DNA from: G963663615 sp963663615
GTDB lineage: Bacteria > Bacteroidota > Ignavibacteria > Ignavibacteriales > Melioribacteraceae
Length of the DNA stretch: 64,000 nt
Assembly (NCBI GenBank): GCA_963663615.1
Contig: OY760517.1
Coordinates: forward strand, 620,001 to 684,000
Direction: 5' to 3'
Of the stretch, positions 26,416-33,853 are shown piece by piece. Made by a program: the position numbers and the translations under genes. Numbering within the stretch: the first letter of the stretch is position 1; each line of letters opens with the position of its first letter. The notes beneath the pieces were generated by a model. That model saw only the letters and a program-made list of their open reading frames with translations. It made no database searches and had not been told where the DNA came from.

Positions 26416-26648
26416 TGGCAAACTTACAAATTCCTGAAGTCGATTTGCTTAGACTTCAGAACATAGATTTGAAAATGCAATACCTCGTTGCACAACATCA
26501 ATTAAAAGTAAAAGAATATACTGACCTTTATGAAAAGACTCTTAGGCATAACGGGATTGAGCCAGATAAGGTCGTAGGATTTGATATAAATAATGGAGTT
26601 CTAACCTTAAAAGAAGAGGATAAAAATGCAACAGCCAATAGTAAATGA
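26415..26648 (+). CDS. Small tail-tip-associated protein
   Basis: ATG 26,415 overlaps the tail-tip stop (TAATG) and is preferred to an upstream TTG at 26,403. The 77-residue product is helical in its first half (LKMQYLVAQHQLKVKEYTDL). It overlaps the next gene by 23 bases. It could be a fibre chaperone; unproven. Confidence 0.55.
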   Translation: MANLQIPEVDLLRLQNIDLKMQYLVAQHQLKVKEYTDLYEKTLRHNGIEPDKVVGFDINNGVLTLKEEDKNATANSK

Positions 26649-26964
26649 AATTATACCAGCAACTATCCTAACTGGTAATACTGAAAGTAGTGAAATTGAG
26701 CTTGGTGGAAGGATCCTTGTTGGTATTTCAATACCGACAGATTTTGTAGCATCAGATATATCGTTCCTTAACAGTGTTGATGGTACAGATTCTTATCAAA
26801 CAGTTAATGACAATTTCGCATCCGAAATCAGCTTTTCAGCACAGGAAGATAACATCTATCTATTTCCAGTAGGCAGTTTTGTCGGTTTACAATTCGTGAA
26901 GCTCAAAACATCAATTGCACAGACATCTGATTTAACTCTTAAAATTATAACAAGACCTGTATAG
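26626..26964 (+). CDS. Small virion protein, beta-rich
   Basis: A 112-residue protein with strand-rich pattern (GGRILVGISIPTDFVASDIS) lies between the tail-tip and LamG-type genes. Comparable small beta proteins near fibre genes are often structural decoration or fibre accessory proteins. No family was recognised. Confidence 0.55.
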   Translation: MQQPIVNEIIPATILTGNTESSEIELGGRILVGISIPTDFVASDISFLNSVDGTDSYQTVNDNFASEISFSAQEDNIYLFPVGSFVGLQFVKLKTSIAQTSDLTLKIITRPV

Positions 26965-26971
26965 GTGTATT

Positions 26972-28879
26972 ATGAATTTATTACTTCAGTCTAATCACAA
27001 TAATATTGAAAATCCTTTCTCATTCAAAGTTCGCAGTACTGCTATATTCACTGAAAACTTCAATAGTGAAGTTGGTGTAATTGCTAACAATGGTATTTTG
27101 AATAACGTAAGTTTAGTCGGAGGAAATGCTGTTCTTGAAGGTGATGGTTATGTGCAATACGATATTGAGCTTAATGGCACGTACAGCATTAGAATAAAAT
27201 TTTCTGATTTCACAAAAGAAAATTTGGTGTATCTCTTTGATGCAAGGTATGCATCCGGAGAAGGTTTTTTATGGATAGGGGGAGACGGCAATATATATGC
27301 AAGCACGGGAGACTTATATGTTAATGGTATAAACACTTACTTAATTGATAATTCAGCAACGGAAATTGTACTGTCGGGTGTGACGCTTGATTGCAATAAG
27401 TTGTGTATTGGCAGTAACAGTAGTGGGCTCGCAAATATAACTGCTAATTTCAATGAAATCGAAATATACGACAGGATTTTGACAGAAAGCGAAATTGCTA
27501 ATTTTTACAATGAAGAATATTATAGTAATCTTGATATTAGTGAAGATTTATTGCTCGATTTTGGAGCTTTTACAGGTAGTATCTATGATTATTCAAAAAT
27601 GAATACTCTTGTTAAAACTGGTATTAACGTAGTACGAGATGGGGATTTTTATTGGGCTGAATATAATGGTACCACAAGTAAAATTGATTGTGGTAACGAC
27701 TTTATCGGGACAATTGCCTGCACTGCAATGGTTTGGCTGAAGGTGCGAAGCTGGGGAGAATCGGGCGGAATACGGAGCGACATTTTAACGAATGGTAAAT
27801 TTGCACTGTATGTAGATAACGGAACAATACGACTGACAAGAAATTATTCAAATATCGCACGTTGTGACTTAAACGCTTTAGAACTCGACAAATGGTATTT
27901 CATTTCAGTAAGATGCGATATATCTGGTTTAAGTGACTTTTATATTGGAGAAGTTGATAAACCTCCTACTCAATCAGGAAGTGCAAATCAAAATGCTGGT
28001 GTGCCTGTCGGTGGCACGACAAATTCAACAATAGGTAACAATTCAGCACAAACAAGAACGCTCGATGGTTTTTTTTCAATCAAATTTTGTAATAATATCT
28101 TATCTCTACAGCAAATTACACAAGAGTGGTCATCTACTAAATTTCGGGTAAAAGATTATTGGCAATATGATTCAAATGCCATTGCCTATATTAAAAATGT
28201 TTACTCCGATGGTGGCACTGTGAAGGATGCGAGTGTAGTTAATGTGCTATTCTCCTTATATGAGCAGTTAGGTATAAAAAATTCGCTATTGTTCGAATTA
28301 AATGGATTTGGAGGCATTCTAAACGACGCATCGAATTATATCAGCAAAATGTATGAATATTACCAGAATGATGCTACGCAAACAGTAGGAAGCTATCAGC
28401 CATTGTTTAATTCTTTGAATTTTTCTATCGATTTTGATGGTGTGAACGATTTTGTTGATATTGAAACAGCAATACCCTTCAATACTGGAAATACACTTGT
28501 TCTTTACGCAAATTTTGACGATGTAAGTGCGACACAGTATTTCATTGGATTTGAAGAGGATAGCCTATTCGGTATAAGATACGACGGTAGTGAATTTTTA
28601 CTCAATGCTGGTGGTATTGTTGAAACAATAGAAATCAGCACAAATGGTTTTGCTGTTATTCAAATTGAAAGAACTTCGGAAACTAATATTGGCTGGTATA
28701 AAAACAATGCCTTTGTTGGAAACACAAATATACCAGATCAATCATTAAGTATAAAGTGCTTAGGTAAAAGACTTGGGGGATATTATGCGAATGTTAAAAT
28801 TAAAAGTATATCCGTTTTTGATAAGCTACTTTCAAGTGAAGAAAAAACACAAATTTCTAATAAGCTAAGTGAGTTGTAA
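26972..28879 (+). CDS. LamG/concanavalin-type tail protein
   Basis: The 635 residues carry two LamG-like beta sandwiches, around residues 160-370 (WAEYNGTTSKIDCGNDFIG) and 470-630 (SIDFDGVNDFVDIETAIPF). A smaller one may lie at 40-165. Such domains bind sugars and are common in tail fibres that attach to cell-surface glycans. Being directly behind the tail-tip gene supports a receptor-binding role. No signal peptide is present, as expected for a virion protein. Confidence 0.75.
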   Translation: MNLLLQSNHNNIENPFSFKVRSTAIFTENFNSEVGVIANNGILNNVSLVGGNAVLEGDGYVQYDIELNGTYSIRIKFSDFTKENLVYLFDARYASGEGFLWIGGDGNIYASTGDLYVNGINTYLIDNSATEIVLSGVTLDCNKLCIGSNSSGLANITANFNEIEIYDRILTESEIANFYNEEYYSNLDISEDLLLDFGAFTGSIYDYSKMNTLVKTGINVVRDGDFYWAEYNGTTSKIDCGNDFIGTIACTAMVWLKVRSWGESGGIRSDILTNGKFALYVDNGTIRLTRNYSNIARCDLNALELDKWYFISVRCDISGLSDFYIGEVDKPPTQSGSANQNAGVPVGGTTNSTIGNNSAQTRTLDGFFSIKFCNNILSLQQITQEWSSTKFRVKDYWQYDSNAIAYIKNVYSDGGTVKDASVVNVLFSLYEQLGIKNSLLFELNGFGGILNDASNYISKMYEYYQNDATQTVGSYQPLFNSLNFSIDFDGVNDFVDIETAIPFNTGNTLVLYANFDDVSATQYFIGFEEDSLFGIRYDGSEFLLNAGGIVETIEISTNGFAVIQIERTSETNIGWYKNNAFVGNTNIPDQSLSIKCLGKRLGGYYANVKIKSISVFDKLLSSEEKTQISNKLSEL

Positions 28880-28880
28880 T

Positions 28881-29147
28881 ATGAGCTATATAAAAATAGT
28901 GGGCTTTAATAATGCAAAAACTTTTAATTATTGCCTGTCGGGAAAGATAGTTGAAGAAGAACATTCTAATTTCAAGATATGGGATGACCTTGGAATGAAT
29001 GAAAATGAAAATTATTACATCGCTTTAGATGACCGAGTTAACAAAAATATTTTAGATGATATTTTCAATGAAACTAATATAAGTTACGAATTAGTGAATG
29101 AGTTGCCTGAAGGGTTACATAATAATTTTAATGAAATTATCGAGTAA
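28881..29147 (+). CDS. Hypothetical phage protein, 88 residues
   Basis: ATG 28,881 starts one base after the LamG-type gene's stop; an in-frame GTG 12 bases earlier is a weaker start. The product is acidic and has no recognised motif. It may be the last gene of the tail operon, since an imperfect hairpin follows. Confidence 0.5.
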   Translation: MSYIKIVGFNNAKTFNYCLSGKIVEEEHSNFKIWDDLGMNENENYYIALDDRVNKNILDDIFNETNISYELVNELPEGLHNNFNEIIE

Positions 29148-29153
29148 AAAGAA

Positions 29154-29188
29154 GGTGACGATACCTACTCGCATTCAGTATCATCACC
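29154..29188. terminator. Imperfect hairpin after the tail operon
   Basis: GGTGACGATAC and GTATCATCACC pair as an 11-bp stem with one mismatch and a 13-base loop. No T-tract follows, so it may be a regulatory hairpin or weak terminator between the tail operon and the methylase. Confidence 0.4.
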
Positions 29189-29250
29189 ATTTGCCGCATA
29201 TAGATAGCAATTCAAAAATACTAATTATTTTAGAAACAAAGAGGTGAAAA

Positions 29251-30045
29251 ATGATTCCCTATATTGGCGGTAAAAGCTATTTATCACGCTGGATAACTTC
29301 AGAATTTCCAGAGAACTATAAAGAAAGTACCTATTGTGAAGTCTTTGGTGGCGGAGGATGGGTGCTCTTTAAGAAAGAACCAAGCTATGTAGAGATTTAT
29401 AATGATTTAAATAAAAATCTTGTAAATCTATTTAATGTAATTAAGAATAATTTTGAGGAGTTCAATCATAAAGCAAATTGGACATTACATAGTCGAGAAT
29501 CATACAAGGAAGCAAAAGAACGACTATCTGATGACAAATTTCTTAATGAAGTTGAACAGGCAATTGATTACGCCACTTGCCAAATTCAATCATTCTCAGG
29601 AAGCGGTACCTCTTGGGGTTACCAAATAACCGCTCAAAAAATTGTAAGTGGTAAGTGGTTACCATTCCTAAAAAGATTACACCTTATAAATGCCAGACTT
29701 AAAAAAGTGCAAATAGAAAGTCTGGACTTTGAGGCATGTATTGAAAAGTATGATACACCTAATACTCTTTTCTATCTCGACCCACCTTACGTTGATTGCG
29801 AAAATTATTATAACAAGAACAATGTTAATTTTACAAGAGAAGACCACGAACGTCTTGCGAGAGCTCTTGCAAAAATCAAAGGTCGATTTGTCCTAAGCTA
29901 TTACGAACACCCTCTTATAAGATACTTATATGGTGACTGTAATATAATTAGCAAGGAAACTCCAAAACATAGCTATGGAATTAACCGACATACAAAAAAC
30001 ACAAAAAAGCCAAGAGGTTTAGAACTGTTAATTAAGAATTATTAA
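29251..30045 (+). CDS. DNA adenine (N6) methyltransferase, Dam/D12 class
   Basis: The opening IPYIGGKSYL and FGGGGW are the SAM-binding motif I of D12-class methylases, and DPPY at residues 177-180 (FYLDPPYVDC) is the catalytic motif. Length (264) is usual for Dam. In phages such enzymes protect DNA from host restriction or regulate the phage. It has its own ribosome site (GAGGTG) and is followed by a strong terminator, so it forms its own small unit. Confidence 0.9.
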   Translation: MIPYIGGKSYLSRWITSEFPENYKESTYCEVFGGGGWVLFKKEPSYVEIYNDLNKNLVNLFNVIKNNFEEFNHKANWTLHSRESYKEAKERLSDDKFLNEVEQAIDYATCQIQSFSGSGTSWGYQITAQKIVSGKWLPFLKRLHLINARLKKVQIESLDFEACIEKYDTPNTLFYLDPPYVDCENYYNKNNVNFTREDHERLARALAKIKGRFVLSYYEHPLIRYLYGDCNIISKETPKHSYGINRHTKNTKKPRGLELLIKNY

Positions 30046-30053
30046 ATAAACAA

Positions 30054-30076
30054 GCAGGGCTTGCCCTGCTATTTTT
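30054..30076 (+). terminator. Rho-independent terminator after the methylase
   Basis: GCAGGGC and GCCCTGC form a perfect 7-bp stem with a TT loop and are followed by TATTTTT. It ends 12 bases before the endolysin start, so the endolysin needs its own promoter or read-through. It also shows that the TTG at 30,061 is not a start. Confidence 0.9.
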
Positions 30077-30087
30077 ATGGAGAACTT

Positions 30088-30915
30088 ATGAAAACCTTAA
30101 AACCGCAGATGGAACACCCGCAAGTTGAAAAGCTAAAAGAAACACTGCAAGAATTGAAATACCCAAATATTAAAATTGATATGAGGTTTGACCATAATAC
30201 AATTATAGCCACAATGCTATTTCAGATAACAAATGGACTACTTCCAGATGGAGTAGTTGGCAATAAAACATGGCAAGTACTTGAGTTAAAGGAGAAACTG
30301 ATACCATTCCCATTGTTTCAAAAAGCCGCTTCAGATTTAGAATGTGAACTTGCTACACTACTTGCGGTTTCAAAAGTGGAATCACCAGGGAGTGGATTTT
30401 TGAGCGATGGAAGACCAAAAATACTATTTGAAGGACATGTATTTTATGATAGGCTTTCTGAATATGATATCAACCCTGAACCACTGCAAAAGGAATATCC
30501 ATCAATCATTTACCCTAATTGGGATAAAAGCAAATATAAGGGAAGTGGAGATGGAAAAACATCCGGAATTGATGATGAATATGAACGTTTAGATATTGCT
30601 CGTTCAATACATGAGGAAGCGGCACTTGAATCGGCAAGCTGGGGAAAATACCAAATTATGGGTTTTAATTATTTCAAGTGTGGATATGAAGAACTATCAG
30701 ACTTTATTTATGATTGCCAACTGTCTGAGGTTAATCACTTGAATATGTTTCTGAAGTTTATCGAATTCAATGGTTTAACAACCTCATTACGTGATAAGAA
30801 ATGGAATAACTTTGCTCGTATTTACAATGGTAAAGGGTATAAAAGTAATCAATATGATTTACGACTTAAATTAGCATTCGATCAAATAAAAGGAATGCTT
30901 AAAACTATTGCTTGA
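30088..30915 (+). CDS. Endolysin, N-acetylmuramidase
   Basis: ATG 30,088 follows GGAGA. The protein has an N-terminal peptidoglycan-binding domain (about residues 5-75) and a C-terminal muramidase domain with the family signatures GRPKILFEGHVF, EAALESASWGKYQIMG and RIYNGKGY. The enzyme cuts glycan strands of the wall to release phage. No signal peptide is seen, so a holin must export it or permit its passage. It is the last phage gene seen. Confidence 0.9.
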   Translation: MKTLKPQMEHPQVEKLKETLQELKYPNIKIDMRFDHNTIIATMLFQITNGLLPDGVVGNKTWQVLELKEKLIPFPLFQKAASDLECELATLLAVSKVESPGSGFLSDGRPKILFEGHVFYDRLSEYDINPEPLQKEYPSIIYPNWDKSKYKGSGDGKTSGIDDEYERLDIARSIHEEAALESASWGKYQIMGFNYFKCGYEELSDFIYDCQLSEVNHLNMFLKFIEFNGLTTSLRDKKWNNFARIYNGKGYKSNQYDLRLKLAFDQIKGMLKTIA

Positions 30916-30925
30916 TTATCTGACA

Positions 30926-30991
30926 TTCTGGCAATAAATTAGTTAGCAGATATTTTGCAAAAATTTTTAGCAACTAATTCGCAAACGTACA
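30926..30991. mobile_element. Candidate right terminus of the transposable prophage
   Basis: Read on the minus strand the sequence begins TGTACGTTTGCGAATTAG, and two related blocks (AATTAGTTGCTAA, CTGCTAACTAATT) follow within 60 bases. A TG-dinucleotide end with repeated transposase sites is the pattern at ends of MuA/TnsB-type elements. The site is after the last phage gene and before host genes. The left end lies outside the window, so the match and target duplication could not be checked. Confidence 0.5.
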
Positions 30992-31125
30992 GTATGTTAA
31001 AACGGAGGGTATGTAAACTGAATGCAATTATAAATAAATAGTTTATAAAAAGCAAACATTTAACTAATACCACAGCAAAAGTATTACTGCTAATTATAAA
31101 GTTAATAAATGTTTAAGCAGATAGT

Positions 31126-31548
31126 TTATTCGAGTTCCTTTCTTAATTCCTCGGCAATTTCGTTAGCTATTGAAACACCCCAGGTTTGTCCAACAACAGA
31201 AATTTCATTATCAACAACTGGTTGTTTTTCCCGAAGTAGCTTACCGGTATCCGAATTATAAAAATCAACTAATAGTCTCATTTCAGCAATTGTATAATGT
31301 TTTATATATACGGGAATAATAAGCTCAACAAGTTTTTCGGGACTAACTTTTTTATTGAATTTTGTCCAGTATTCTTCGGGAAGATCGGGAGTGCGGGATT
31401 TGAAAATATCAATAACGCGTACAAAGTTTTTTATAAGTACGTCATGCTGACCAGATACATTAAATAGTTCGCGTGCGAGGGAATCTTTTTCAGCAGTTTG
31501 TGCAAAAACAAGAAATGATAGAGATAACAGGAGGAGTAAAGTTTTCAT
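31126..31548 (-). CDS. DUF2059 secreted protein
   Basis: A signal peptide (MKTLLLLLSLSFLVFA) precedes a short domain with IKHYTIAEMRLLVDFYNSDT, the DUF2059 signature. Such proteins are periplasmic or secreted, and their role is unknown. It is the first host gene right of the prophage. Confidence 0.8.
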   Translation of the reverse strand: MKTLLLLLSLSFLVFAQTAEKDSLARELFNVSGQHDVLIKNFVRVIDIFKSRTPDLPEEYWTKFNKKVSPEKLVELIIPVYIKHYTIAEMRLLVDFYNSDTGKLLREKQPVVDNEISVVGQTWGVSIANEIAEELRKELE

Positions 31549-31681
31549 ATTGGGTAACCGCTTTATTGATCAATTAAACCAATATGAATATAAGGGGAAG
31601 TTGGGAAAAATTAAAGGGTGGTAAATTATTTAATCAGGCAAGGAAACAGTTTTCATCGACCACCCTAAATTTTACGTGGCA

Positions 31682-31981
31682 TTATCTGCGGTTGTATCCA
31701 CCCTGACGACGGTTATTATCTCTGCCACCACGACGATTTTCTCTTGGTTTGGCTTTGTTAACTGTAATAGTTTTACCATCAAGCTCGGCACTATCCAGTT
31801 CTTCAATAGCTTTTTCACCTTCAGATTCATTATTCATTTCAACGAAGCCAAATCCCCTTGACTGACCTGTTTCCATATCTTTAATTACTTTAACCGACTT
31901 TACGTCACCATATTCGCAAAAGATGCCTGATAGATCATCCTCTGTAACTGCAGAAGTTAATCCGCCAATGTAAATATTCAT
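31682..31981 (-). CDS. RRM-type RNA-binding protein
   Basis: One RNA-recognition motif fills residues 1-78, with RNP2 NIYIGGL and RNP1 RGFGFVEM, and a short arginine/glycine-rich tail (RRGGRDNNRRQGGYNRR) follows. Proteins of this size in Bacteroidota and cyanobacteria bind RNA and some are cold-induced. The gene stands alone with its own leader. Confidence 0.92.
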   Translation of the reverse strand: MNIYIGGLTSAVTEDDLSGIFCEYGDVKSVKVIKDMETGQSRGFGFVEMNNESEGEKAIEELDSAELDGKTITVNKAKPRENRRGGRDNNRRQGGYNRR

Positions 31982-32089
31982 AATATTTATCCTTTTTTAT
32001 TTCTGGAAAATTATACTGATCTGATCAATGTGGGTTAGAACCTGTTTGGTTAAGTGAGGTTATTAAACAAGACGAACTCGAAGAGAAAC

Positions 32090-32118
32090 AAAAAAAGCCG
32101 CTTTTAAGAGCGGCTTTT
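32090..32118 (-). terminator. Terminator of tRNA-Asp
   Basis: On the minus strand AAGCCGCT and AGCGGCTT pair around CTTAAA and are followed by TTTTTTTGTTTC. It begins a few bases after the tRNA 3' end. Confidence 0.85.
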
Positions 32119-32120
32119 CG

Positions 32121-32195
32121 CGGGACCGACGAGACTCGAACTCGCGACCTCCTGCGTGACAGGCAGGCGTTCTAACCAAACTGAACTACGATCCC
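32121..32195 (-). tRNA. tRNA-Asp (GTC)
   Basis: The minus strand folds as a complete cloverleaf: acceptor GGGATCG/CGGTCCC, D arm TAGTTCAG, anticodon stem CCTGC/GCAGG with loop CTGTCAC giving anticodon GTC, and a T arm with GTTCGAGT. CCA is not encoded. It lies between the RRM gene and the outer-membrane gene cluster. Confidence 0.93.
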
Positions 32196-32363
32196 AAAAC
32201 ATCTGTATTAGAAGAACGATTACAAATTTACTACCAAATTTATTCAAAAGCAATAAAATTTGTTTTGTTCAAAAAAGCTTCAACCATAAAAAGATCAAAA
32301 ATTCAAGACTTCTAATATAGGCAATTATTCAATAATGTCAAATAAAAAAGTAAAAATATTTGA

Positions 32364-33227
32364 TTAATATGGAATGAAAATTTTTATGCCACCAACCAGG
32401 TACTTAATTTTAAATAAATCAAACTCGGTGTATTGATATTGGGCACTTAAATTAAGGTACTCAACCGGTTGATAATCAACTTTAAGAGCATACAAATAAT
32501 TCTGAACTGCGTCCTGATTAAAGATAGTTAGTTTGTCGCTGTTAAAAAATGAAACGCGTTTACCAATAAAACCTTCAAGGGTAAAGCTCAAGTTTGTTAA
32601 TGGTTTGTAATTTAACACTGATGATAACGAATAATGTGTTTGTTTTCTTTTGGAAATGTATGTGTTATATGCCATTATTTCGAAAAACCATTTATAGGAA
32701 AAGAGGAAATCAACACCAACACCATTCTGATAAAGTCGGTATTTTTCATATCCGGTTACACTTTCGAATGCAGAGCTTAGCCTAAAGTAGTAGTTGTTTG
32801 TGAAATAACGTAAATCAATATTATATATGTTGGTGTAGTCAGAATAATCATAATCATATACTTTGTCAGTATAATCCCCAGCAATATGTCCGTAATTAAA
32901 GGTAATACCGAAAGGGTAAAATGATTTGTAAATACCTGCTACGTAAAATTTTTGATCATAATTCCAGAACTGATCCTCAATTTTAAGATCATCATAACCA
33001 ACAACAAAATAATCATAAGTGTTAAACGTAGCAGTAATATATCCGGACTTTGCACTTGATGAACGATCACCGCTATATGGAAAATATTGGTAACCATCGG
33101 AAGTTATACCTGCTACTGCATCACCACTATAATAGCCGGATGTATAATAAAAAGAAGGTGTAATTTTGTTACCCTGTGCAGTAATCAGGGTAACACTCAG
33201 TAGTATGAAAAATATTATTTTATTCAT
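32364..33227 (-). CDS. Outer-membrane beta-barrel-like protein
   Basis: A signal peptide (MNKIIFFILLSVTLITAQG) is followed by alternating tyrosine/aromatic-rich strands and an end with a terminal aromatic (FIPY), as in outer-membrane barrels. No family is recognised. Its start overlaps the TPR gene stop by four bases, so it is the last gene of the PqqD operon. It could be the export pore or surface anchor of that pathway. Confidence 0.7.
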   Translation of the reverse strand: MNKIIFFILLSVTLITAQGNKITPSFYYTSGYYSGDAVAGITSDGYQYFPYSGDRSSSAKSGYITATFNTYDYFVVGYDDLKIEDQFWNYDQKFYVAGIYKSFYPFGITFNYGHIAGDYTDKVYDYDYSDYTNIYNIDLRYFTNNYYFRLSSAFESVTGYEKYRLYQNGVGVDFLFSYKWFFEIMAYNTYISKRKQTHYSLSSVLNYKPLTNLSFTLEGFIGKRVSFFNSDKLTIFNQDAVQNYLYALKVDYQPVEYLNLSAQYQYTEFDLFKIKYLVGGIKIFIPY

Positions 33228-33853
33228 CTTATTTTATCCAATCCTTCTGTTGCGTATTTGTCACCCGGATTGGCAATTAACGCATTATTAAAAAATGATT
33301 CTGCTTTGCTGTTATCTTTTGTGTAATAATAAATCCAGCCAAGATAAAGGTTTGTTTCGTAATCACTCGGGTAATTTACTATAAGTTTATTTAGATACTT
33401 TAAAGCCTTGTTGTACTCGCCATAGTTAAGGTGAATTTGACCAAGTCTGAGGTTAGCAGTATAGTTCTGAGCATCGACAGTAAGAATGTTAAGATAAATT
33501 GCTTTAATTTCTCCCCACTTTTCTAATGCGGAGTATGGGTAAGTTATACCAAGTTGGGCTTCTATTGATTCGTTACTTAATTTTATTGCTGCCTTGTAAT
33601 ATCTTACCGATTTATCGTAATCCTTGTTAAGGTAATGCAACCATCCCAAACGCAGGTTTACCAGGTAATCATTTTGGCTTTTTGAATACAATTTATTTAT
33701 TTCATCAATAGCTTTATTATAGTTTTTGGCAGTTTCAAAATCAATTGATTTTATAAAAACTGCTGTACGCATATTATCCTTATCACCTGCAAAAACAAGT
33801 GTGCAGGCTACTAAAAGAATAAAGAAGGATTTAATAAGCTGATTCATTGTCAT
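33224..33853 (-). CDS. Secreted TPR-repeat protein
   Basis: After a signal peptide (residues 1-22) come about four TPR units, with repeats such as YLVNLRLGWLHYLNKDYDKS and LRLGQIHLNYGEYNKALKYL. TPR proteins act as scaffolds for protein assembly. It overlaps the upstream fusion gene by 23 bases and the downstream gene by four, so it is translationally coupled. Confidence 0.85.
   Translation of the reverse strand: MTMNQLIKSFFILLVACTLVFAGDKDNMRTAVFIKSIDFETAKNYNKAIDEINKLYSKSQNDYLVNLRLGWLHYLNKDYDKSVRYYKAAIKLSNESIEAQLGITYPYSALEKWGEIKAIYLNILTVDAQNYTANLRLGQIHLNYGEYNKALKYLNKLIVNYPSDYETNLYLGWIYYYTKDNSKAESFFNNALIANPGDKYATEGLDKIR

Larger units (their letters stand above)
1..30991. mobile_element. Transposable Mu-like prophage with siphovirus-type tail (left end outside window)
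   Basis: A DDE transposase, GemA-like and DUF3164 proteins, and Mu-type head proteins (gp28 terminase, DUF935 portal, MuF, gp36, gp37) identify a transposable phage. Tail tube, frameshifted chaperone, tape measure and tail-tip genes are present but no sheath or baseplate set, which suggests a long non-contractile tail. All of the structural set looks intact, so the prophage may be functional. The left end is before base 1. The right end is inferred at about 30,991, after the endolysin and before ordinary host genes. Confidence 0.87.

Noticed and set aside
31615..31666. AGGGTGGT / ACCACCCT arms between the DUF2059 and RRM genes
   Set aside because: The 8-bp arms are 36 bases apart with no T-tract; too weak to call a terminator or an operator.
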